A DNA stretch of 42,844 nt. It comes from Pseudevernia furfuracea (lineage: Eukaryota > Ascomycota > Lecanoromycetes > Lecanorales > Parmeliaceae). Position 1 is the stretch's first letter, and each line of letters begins with the position of its first letter. A program made the position numbers and the translations under genes. The DNA lies in contig JAIUPT010000003.1 in assembly GCA_022315425.1 (NCBI GenBank), positions 1 through 42,844 on the forward strand, in the 5' to 3' direction. The notes beneath the pieces are model-generated. The model was given only the letters and a program-made list of their open reading frames with translations. It searched no databases and was not told the origin of the DNA. This document shows positions 22,047 through 32,400 of this stretch, in pieces.

Positions 22047-22971
22047 ATCTTAGCATGCCAAGTTTGATAGTGTCGCTTGATTGTATCACTGACCACCTGG
22101 CTCTGCGTGCATGTGTGTCTCTGTTTTCATTGACAGCTATTGAACCAGATATGTTCAGCTGGTTGCGGAACATAAGCAGTGACGTGTTTCTCCATAGCAG
22201 ACTGCAGTTGGACCATGCCCATCTATAGACCTGTACACCCGCAAACCAACTTGTGCCCGAAGAAGCGAGCGTTGCAAGCGTGGCCAAGGGACAGAACATT
22301 GCAGCCTTTGGCAAATCAACTGTGTACAAACTGTACATTGCAGTGTGCATGTACAGCTGATGGCTATATGATAGCCAGCACAAATCAAAAGCAGTCTTGA
22401 AGCCAACAAACATTAGTTGCACTGGGTGTTGTTGTACGCATTGCACTCCACAGATATGATTTTGCAGCAATAGTTGCCATACAGCAGCTTGATATTGCTT
22501 CAGACAAGCAAAAGAGACATTGAACAAGTGAACAGTTTCCGTTTGCACATCAGGGCAATGTACAAAGGTGTATCGACCTTTCGTTAAGTTTAAGCTGACC
22601 AAGGTAAAAGTCTGGACTGCTAAATGCACTCTTGTCATTTGCCTTACCATTGCGTCGTACAGTAACAGCAGTCGGTGTTGCCGACAAACGTGCAAGCGAC
22701 GCCAGCCTTGCGCTGTGTTTCGTACTTGGTAGCGGGTCCATCCGATTGCAATGAGTGCGTGACAATTTTTCAAGGCATGGTCGGAACACTCGACAAGTCA
22801 CTCGAAGGGTGAACGCCTGCTGATCGCAGTGTTTCGTTAGCTGATGCTTCCGGGTGGGGTCTGTGTCGCATGGCATTTTCCGGCATTTGCACAGATCACT
22901 GGCGGCATACAATAACATAGTGATGACAGAAGTGCTTTCCACGTATCCCGCTTGACCAGTTTTACCCAAAA
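22047..22971. promoter_or_regulatory. Intergenic region upstream of Piezo-like gene
   Basis: Lies between the stop of the chromatin gene and the first ATG of the next gene, both on the plus strand. It must hold the 3' UTR of one and the promoter of the other; no TATA box or other defined site was confirmed. Two long minus-strand ORFs (254 and 226 codons) cross it but overlap each other and the next gene's exon 1, and show no recognisable domain. Confidence 0.4.
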
Positions 22972-23478
22972 ATGGATTACAACGAAAGGAGTATCGTAGC
23001 CGGGTTACCTCACCGGCAAGCCCTTCTGGCTGGCGCGTCAACATTGCTCGTGGCGTATACAAACAATAGTCTCGTAGGTGAGCAGTGGAACGCCGATGTC
23101 TCGGGTGTCTGGCCCGGCCACGTTTATGCTGCAGTCGACCTGTCTTGCCAAAGCCCGTCATACGCCTCGAGGGATACCAGCTTGCGCTGCACTTTCCTTG
23201 ATGACGGCACTCACGATGCAGGTGTGGCATTTCTGGGCGTCTTCTTCTGTTGGGGCTTGTTATATATCAGAAGTCACACCAGGTCAACAGCATGCAAAGT
23301 GGGCCAGTCAATCTGGGGCGCTTTGGCTGCTGGTGCAGCAGCTCTACTTATTTGTCAGACCATTCTGCAAATTGTGTATGCTGCTGGGAATGCTGGATGG
23401 GCTACAGATGCACACACAAAGAGAGTGCTACAGTTATTCGGCCTCACAAAAGCTGATGGTGCAAAGCATGTCATTCTG
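22972..23478 (+). CDS. Piezo-like exon 1
   Basis: It opens with MDYNERSIVAGLPHRQALLA and is 507 bases, exactly 169 codons, ending at a gtgaga donor (phase 0). It contains about four hydrophobic helices, including VAFLGVFFCWGLLYI and LAAGAAALLICQTILQIVYA. The start was chosen because it is the first Met in the frame and no upstream acceptor fits. The same frame runs on past the donor, but the downstream exon joins cleanly in phase. Confidence 0.55.
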
Positions 23479-26400
23479 GTGAGACGTGAATGTGGACTGC
23501 AAGCAAGCTGTGACATGTTGCAAGTGTCTGTACTAATCCTGTACTGGTGTGTCAGTTCACATGCAGTTTGTTGGGACCAGCTGACATTCAATGTCACACT
23601 GCTTGACCAGTGATCATCATGATGCAGACACCTGCAAACAGGTCATGATTGAATGCACCATGAACACGTTGAAATCAACATCAGCTGGAGCATAGACAAA
23701 CAGGTGATGGTCACCATTGTATTGATACAATTTTGAACACAAATCACATGACATGTAGGTTATTGCTGCGCCCGCTATAGCCCTAGCTGCTGCCCTAATG
23801 GAAATCAGAGGCAGCCAGGCCCCCCAGCATGGACCCCCACCCCCTCAGGAGGCCCTCCTGAGTCCCCCCACCCTAGAGCGCACCAGCAGTACATTCTCTG
23901 TTGCTCCCACCATCGTCAGGGCAGCAAGTGAGCTTCTGGTCTGGTCAAAGCATGTTCTACTATACAGCGTCTGAACAGCCTCCTGATCAGCACGTTAGGG
24001 TCAAGCACCCACACAAGCCAGGCACCTAGCTTTGGAAGCTTGATTCATGCACACATGCACCATGCAGTTGTACCCTTGAACCCTGAATCACTACTTCTGA
24101 TGTTTGTTCTGATGACTCGTGATTGTGTCCTGGGCGACAAGTATGTGGAGTGCTGTGTGACAGCTGTGTGTCTGGTTGTAGGCTACAGCAATGCTGGAAT
24201 CTTGGCTGCTGTTTCCCTAGGGCTGGCAGCTGTGGTGTGGCCCTCTCTGCTGTGCCTGCCTTACCTTCTTCTTCTTGCTGGGGCAGTGCTGGCATGGTCT
24301 GCATCAGCCCCCAGCCCTGCAGGAAGCAGAAGCATGCGCATCCTGCAGGTCTATACAGGTGTGCTTTCTTACCCCTCATGTTCGTAGTCTTGGGCCCCTT
24401 GTTATCGTTTTTACCTTATTTGTCTCTGGGAGCCTGCCCTGCCCTGCCCTGCCCTGCCCTGCCCTGCCCTGCCCCTGCCCCTGCCCTGCCCTGCCCTGCC
24501 CTGCCTGGCCCTGCCCTTGGATCGATCCATGCTTGTGGTGCAGGCATTCACATCCTGGTGTTGTACCCTGTGGCAGATTGATCTCATCCGGAGGTCCATG
24601 TGGCACGCTGCCTCAGTATGGCTGGGCATCTACCATGTGCATCACTCCCACCCTGCTGACATCCTTGCTGCTCAGGTAACGCCTACTTCGTATTGCCCAG
24701 TCACAAAGCTCAAAGTCCACAAGCTCACATTGCTGGGTTGTGTTTGCTGACAAGCACTCATCAAGGTTGAAGACAACATCAAGGTTGAGCAGTCCAGGCT
24801 TATGCCCCTGCACGCATGTTGCATGTGCATATTCACACCAAAGCTTCAGACAGCAGACAGGCACATGTTGTATTGTCTTGCATATTCACAAGAAGATCCA
24901 AAATTGGGTCAGCCAAATGAAGCCAGCGCAATTTGTGACAACTGCAGCTGTGTCAATTTGCAGCATACCTATCAAAACACGACCTTGACAGGAGCACACT
25001 GAAACCTGCGTGGTAACGCAAGCCAAGACAGGGCGTCTGATTGGGTGTCTGTCTGCAGGTGATACACTTGGCGTCCCTTCATGTCTTATTTGCCTCATTG
25101 GCATTTCTGGCAGCTGCAAGGGAGAGTCATAAACCGCACCTGCCCTCCTCTCAAGCTGGTCACCACAGTACTGGCCCCTTGGAAGCATTCAGCGCCCTCT
25201 GGCATTTCAATGAGGTAGCTCTTGACCACTATGCACAGCACGCCACGCATGTAACTTTTGCGAGACTGGTTTCAGGAGAGATGACAGTGTGCTGGTCATG
25301 ATAACAGCATTAAACGCTCTCTGGCATTTCAATGAGGTAGCTCTTGATTGTTCCTCTCCACTACAGCACATCATGCATTGCATTTTCATGAGACTGGTTC
25401 CAGGAGACATGACAGTGTGTTCATCACAGCACACTGATGGAGTAGTGCTACTGATGAGGTAGACATGCTGGCCACTGGTGTAGTAGACACTCTTGCTACC
25501 AACATTTAGATGTGCTCACACATTCACAATAGCACATTGCACTCTGTTTTGCCTTGGTGTATGTGTTCTGCTTGTTGGTGGCTGGTTTGGGAGTGGCAAA
25601 AATGATCACCTGTTATGGTGTGGAATTGTACACTCACCTTTGTGTGTTTGGCACAAGAGGCATGCAGCAAGGGACAGCAGTGTTCATGACCCCCTGCTGG
25701 GGCATGGGGACCCCCTATGGGCTTGGAGGCAAACCCCACCAGTGGGCCCCCTGCTCCCACCCCTGCTGCTAATATTGCAGGTATGGCTCACATCTTGAAG
25801 CTCTGCCTACCTATTTGCTGCTGTTGTTGCAGGTACAGCCAATACTTAGAAGCTCTGTTTTCTTCCCATCTGCATCACTGTTTGCAGGCTCTGCAACTTG
25901 GAAAATGCCATAGATGCCTTTTTCTCAGCAGGGGCCTGGCTCAACAAAGCCAAGTTTCTGCATAGCATTACAGCAGCGCTGGTTGCAGGAAGAGGGGTGA
26001 CTAGCATCTCTCGCCTACTTTCCTTGGTCCTGCCCTTCACAGCTGGAGCATTGCTGCATGCTTTGGAGGGCCTCTGCAGGCAGCCCCACCTACCCTGCCT
26101 GGCCCTGGTGGGCTTTGCACTTCTACAGCCCTCAGCAATAAGCTTTGGTAGGAAGTTCCCCACTAGGAAACTCAATGCTCTCTTGTCCAGTTGTGCTGCT
26201 GACCAGGCAGCAAATGTCACTGTTGCTTTTGCAGTTGCATGAGCAAATCCATTTCCGTTTCAAACACTGTGGGCATGACTATTGTGGCGATCACTTGCAA
26301 TGCTGACCGTTTGCAGTAGGCAAGCAGCATGAATAGCAGCTGTTGATCTCCTGCAGTTGGCTTTCTGTTTGCACAACCTGCATTGCTGCTCCTCATCAAC

Positions 26401-29400
26401 TAAGTTCTCTTTCTGCCTGCAGCTGGGCTGATGATTGGGACTGGGGCTTTGTTAATCCCTAGCAAGACCAGGCGTCATCCCCATCATGGCGTGCAGCCAT
26501 TGGCTCTGCCTAGCGCTCCTCCTCTGGCATGTCACCTGCTACATCGCCACAGCTGTGGCCACTGCCCATGTGGCCATCCCCAGCCTTGCACAGTCCCTGG
26601 GATTGCTCACATTCAAACAAGGCAGCTCAGCTGTCGCCTACTTCTTGGCTCAGCTAGCTGTTGCCATGATGTTGGCTGCGCTTTCTAGAGCAGACCTATA
26701 CATGAATGACCCTGAGCATGCACCCAGCTATGAACCCTACCCTCCCCACAGCTGTGGAACCTCTCGGGCCACTGCCCCACACTCCATGACTCTATTGCTA
26801 ACTACTGGCATCACGGGCGCAGACACAAGTCTGTCTCATGATCACAGCAAGCATCAAGCAGATGATGGCGCTCCAAATGGAAGCTCAGGTGGAAATGAAC
26901 TCAGCAGCTGAGGTGCGTTCACCCCAAGGGGGTGAGGGGGTCCTGAGCCCAATCAGGACTCGGGTTGGGCAGGCTGCCCCTTCAGGACAACGCCCCTGCT
27001 AGCTTGGTAAGTCGCAACGCTGACACACCACTGCTACTACACCATTTGTTCCGAAGCTCATGCTGGAACGGTTGCAACGCAAAGCACTTGAGTGAAGATG
27101 GAGACTTGCTGCCAGGTGCTGGGGTAGCCACAACAATGTGGTGTACGCATCTTCTTTGGACAGGCTTTTGCAACTGCATCGTGTCCACTTTACTGCATGC
27201 ATGGCCCATTGTCAGGCTGATTTCATTGCATGACAACCTGTTGCATTGACCCGCATTGGCATACTGTGATGCAGCAAATCTGCTCACATGGCACCATCAA
27301 CCCTACACCCTTGATCCATCAAGTTTGTAGTCAATGTTCTTTTGCTGCAGGATGACATCAGCCAGGCAGGGCAGGGGACCCCCCAGCCCAGCCCTGGCCT
27401 CATCTCACCCAGGCCCTCCCCCTGGCCGGCCCTCCAACTAGCCCTAGGCAGGGCACTCTACTATCTAGGGTTTCTAGCCCTGCCAGCCATTCTGTTTTGG
27501 GTTGGGACTGAGCAGCCGAAATCTGCTGCATGCTGCCTATTTGGCGCTGGTGGTGGTTTGGTTCCTGGCCCACAGCCTTTCATTGGAGCCTCATGTCAGG
27601 GCAGGTGCCCTTGGCAGTGATCAGGCAAGTGGCTGTGCTGTGCTGTGCTGTGCTGTGCTGTGCTTGCGTGCTGTGCTGTGCTGTGCTGTGCTGTGCTGTG
27701 CTGTGCTACATAAGATGTCCTTCATTTGATCTCAGGCTGTATGTTTACCTCTGTTTTTTGGGGGGGTGGGGGGGTTGTGTGGGGGGCAAAGGGATCCTGG
27801 ACATCGTAAGTCAAAGGGCTCAGTATAGTCTGTCGATCTGCGTGTTGAAGACTCCCCACAGGAATTTGCAATGGCAACCTCCTTTGCCAATTTCTGTCTG
27901 GAGTCTTCAACGCAGACCAACAGACTGTTGTGGACCCTTCAAGCTACAATTCCCAGGACCTCAGGATAGATCATGTCATGGATGCTGCATGCATGTGCAA
28001 CACTGCACCATGTGACAAATGATCTGGAAACCGGTCGTGAAGACCTCTGTCTGGTGCTTTCATCGTGACTGTCCCTCTGCAAAATTTCTGCACTTCATCA
28101 TGCAGCATACACACCCAGTCTGAAACACACAAGTGTCTTAGGGCACAGAAAGTTCCAAAGACAATTCACAGCTTGAGATGCCTTACTCAAGTGTCAGCCA
28201 CAGGAATATTCCACAATTTGCATGAAGGCATGGTGTGCTATAGCTTACCTGTCCTATGTGTTTTGGTGCCAGTCTCACCTTGTACGGTGTTGGTTACTGC
28301 CTCCTAGGTGCAGTCACAATGCATGTGGGTTTTCAACATGCATTGTGACTACTGCTCATAGGGAGGGAATGACAAACACCGTATAAGGTGAGGCTGGCAC
28401 AAGAAGACGTGGGAATCCCTGGGGCTCAGTCTTCGCCCCCCCCCCCTTCATGGAACTTTGGCTGTCATGCTGGGCATGTGTTGTTCAAAACCTCACAGTT
28501 GCAGAAGAGCACACCAGTTAATAAGACAGCATGTAATGTGTGTTGAGTGCTAATGTAGTGTGTTAGATCTGGATGAGCCCCATGTCAGAAGTGCCTGCTG
28601 CTAAAAGAGCTGTTCAGCTGGAATGCTGCTGTGCTATGGCTCTCAGCTGACAGCAGTTCCCATAGTGCAGCAGATTTCCAGCAGTGCAGCTCTGCAGGGA
28701 GCAAGCACATTTTGACAGGCTCATAAAGGTCCAGCATACATTGTATGCCACTGCTTGCTGAGAGCACTGCAATGCTGCTGCTGCGCGTCGTCAAATAAAT
28801 CAGTATTTGTATTGGTCTTTCAAGGTCACTTCCTATAAAATATATGAAAAATTGAGTCCCAAATTCAAAATGACAGGTATGGTTTGCCATCTGCTTTCCC
28901 TGGCTTGCTGTATTGGGATCGACCCCACCTGATCCCAATTTGATGCCAATTGACCCCAAATTAAGTCAAGACTGATTTTCAATCTGTTTTGCAGCACTGG
29001 GTGTTGAGAGTCTTTGCATCAGGTCATCTATGGTGATGTACCTGGCAGTGCTCACATGGCTCCCAGGCCTACCCAGCCTCCTGCAGCCCCTCACTTGCCC
29101 AGGGTGTTTTGGAGGCCTTGGGGGTGTGGCACCCCAGCATTGTGAAAGGCATGCTGCCAGTCCTTCTTGTACTGCCTGCTGGTGAGTTCCCTGGACAAAC
29201 TGAATCTCAGATGCATTTTCACACATAAGAATGCTGCTACGCTACTGATGGAATAGACATACCTAGCTACTGGTGGTGGAGACAGGCTTGCTATCAAGGA
29301 ATGGATGTGTTCACATGTTCATAAGCAAGGATGCAATGGTCGGCTACTGATAAATGAGCATAGCAATTAACTTTGGTGAGTGAGCTTGTAAAGTGAGCGT

Positions 29401-32400
29401 GGTGAATGAATGCAATGAATGGGCATACTCAATGAGTCTGGTGAGTGAGCATACTCAACCAGTCTGGTGAGTGAGCATTGGTGCAAGAGCACACTCAAGG
29501 AGTCTGGTGAGTGAGCATGGTGAATGAGCTTGGGATATCAATGTGGTGATTTATGCAGGCCACAGTGCATGCCAATCTGGGGCAGTTGGTTAGAAGCACA
29601 ACAGGAGCAGCACCATGTGCCAATACTGGCCAACACCCACAGCCCACCCGGCTTCAGTCCTCTTCTCGGCAGGGCTGCTGTCTCTTTTGGAGCCTTGACA
29701 ATCGTTCTGGTGGTGAGTTGCTTCCCGCCTTACATGTTCTTCCTCATCAGGGCATTCTGTGGATGTAGGGCAGAGTCCAAGCAGATGCACCTTTTCACTG
29801 CAGCTCTTGTAAGCAGCAATCTGTTGTGTAAAAGTGCTGCTGCAAAGCTGCTGCTCTGCAAAGGCAACATGTCATCTGCATCTCTGCTGCAGAGATGCCC
29901 TTTCTCTGCTGCAGGGATGCTCCTCTGCTGCAGGGATGATCCTCTGCTGCAGGGATGATCCTCTGCTGCAGGGATGATCCTCTGCTGCAGGGATGATCCT
30001 CTGTTGCAGGGATGATCCTCTGCTGCAGGGATGATTCTCTGCTGCAGGGATGATTCTCTAAGCAATGAACAAAAGCGCCTCTTGTCCATGCTATAGCTGT
30101 AGCTGTTGTTCAAAACAGTTTGCATTTCCCTATGGCTCGCTGGTCTGCCAACCCGCCAGTCTTGACAATTATTGAAAGTGCCTCTTGTCCATGCTCTAGC
30201 TTTCCACTCAAACGCATTTACTGCTGTGTCTACTGCTCATCCTGCAGCAGATGTCAAGCACTGTTTACATGCCTATTCAGACTTGGGTGTGGGTCGGTGG
30301 GATCTTCACATGACATGCTGTCTGCTGACCTGTCACTACTCCAGCTCAGAGACCTGCCAAGCAAAAGGTTGCATGCGCATCTTATCACATGCATAACATC
30401 AAGCTTGAGTCTGTTCACCAGAAAATGCTTCAGACATGCTTCAACAGGACTGTCAACAGCCGCATCCTGCCTCACCATCCCAATGTTGCAATGCGACAAG
30501 TGTGAAGTGAACGGATTGGACCTTGTTGCCTGTCTGCAGAGTTACATCTTGGTGTTGTGGGGCTGTGAGGTGGGCCTGCTGGGTTAGGGCTACTTGGTCC
30601 GCTGATTGTGGGTCTTCACGTACCCCCCCATCAGGGCGCGCTGGAATCAATTACAAGAAGGAGGTGTCGAGCTTGACGAAAATCATCAGTCCTCTTCTTC
30701 AGGTCAGCCATTGCTCCTCATTTAAGCCAACTGATTGAAGACTTGTCTGAATGAGCAAGCTCCTCTCTCTTTTAGAATGGCGTTTGTGGAGCAGCCTGTG
30801 CCAAATCAATGGTCTGCCATGTGCAACACCCTAAACGCTCTGTCCATGAGCATATCCTGCTCATGTGCATACCCTTAAAGGCTGTGCTACATACATACCA
30901 TTGTTGTGCCCACAGCTGCTGGGTGATGCTTGCACACCGGCTGGCCAGCTCTTCATGCAGCACAATTCTCATGCTCACATGTTCTCGCTGGCCAACCAGC
31001 TCATGATGCGTTGCTGTGATACATTGCTCTTTTGAGACCCGGAAGAGCATTTTGCTGCTGAGGTGCGGACTTGAAGCATGTGGAAACAGTTACTGCTGTT
31101 TGTTCCAGACGCTCACACTACTTACAGACAGTGGGCTGTCACTGCTGGCTGACATGCACAAGCCCAACAGTGTACAGTCTCATATATGCAGCCAGAAAGT
31201 CTGCTGTGGCTACTGCATTTGTGGTTGGCTAAGTCTGCAAGCCCCGTACTCCCTTGTTGCTTCTGGTGGTCATAAAGATGGCAAGTAATTGCACGCCGAG
31301 ACTCTGCATGGCGCGGTTTGCAGTGTCCACAATGTACCTTTGACAGCTGTCTGCTAGATTGCTGAGCTGCAATTGGTGTGGATTCGCAAGGCCCTTGGAT
31401 ATGAAACGCTGTGTCCAGGCCAGGCTGTCATGTCACAGTCTGCCCGCCAACATGACAGCTTGGCATGGACCCAGCGCTTCATGTTCAGGGGCCCTGCCAT
31501 TGCAACATTTGGAGCTCAGCACTCTGCAGACAGTGAGCTAAGTGAGGTTATGGAATGAGTTAGCCATGGAGTTAGCAACAGACTAGCAACAGACTGCCAG
31601 AAAAACCACAACCTACCTTTACATATAGTGGCCTTAGGAATACAACCAGAAGCAGATTGTGGGTTGTTTTCCGTCCCCGTCGTCCCCTTTCAGGCTGTCG
31701 CTAACCTGTGGCTATCCTGCTGCTGATGTCTCGCTCATGTCTGGAAGCAAACCTGCAGGTGGAGTGACAGCAGGCAGCATGAAGGGCAGTAAGTAGCCCT
31801 CTGCGCTGGCTGCCCTTGGCCCTTCTGGCCATCTATGCAGCCCTAGACTGCCTGCTGCAGTACACTGTAGCCGCCACAGATGCAGCATCAGTTCTGCACA
31901 TACCTCCTGGAGTCATTGACTTCATTAGGGTAAACCCCCCAGCTAGTTTGTCTACTCTTCAGAGGCACTGTCTACTCCTCAGAGGCACTGTCTACTCGTC
32001 AGAGGCATTGTCTACTCATCAAAGCCATTGTCTACTCCTCAGAAGCATTGTCTACTCATCAGAAGCACTGTCTACTTATCACAGGCATTGTCTACTCAAC
32101 ACAGGCATGGTCTGCTCATTACAGGCATTGTCTCCTGGCCCATTACGGTGACATGGCCCTAGCAGTTGCATGGGTGCATCCCACCAAAGTCTTGCCTGAT
32201 CTAGCACAAAGATATCCTTTGCAGATGTGCTGCTTACAAGCATGCACACAATCCTGGCTGCATGTAGCAGAGCGCAGTTGTTGTGTTGCTTCTCAGCAAA
32301 ATGCTGTTTGCTGCCATTGACATCTGGATATGCTAAGCAGGATGTGGTGAGGATCAGCCCCGGATGTGAGGGGTGGCTCGACTCGGGGTACGCCCTGCTG

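Noticed and set aside
22009..23230. Two long overlapping minus-strand ORFs (254 and 226 codons)
   Set aside because: They overlap each other in different frames and the second covers exon 1 of the plus-strand gene. No domain or splice pattern supports either.
24433..24606. Minus-strand ORF of Gly/Gln/Ala/Arg repeats
   Set aside because: It is the reverse translation of the (CCCTG)n microsatellite.
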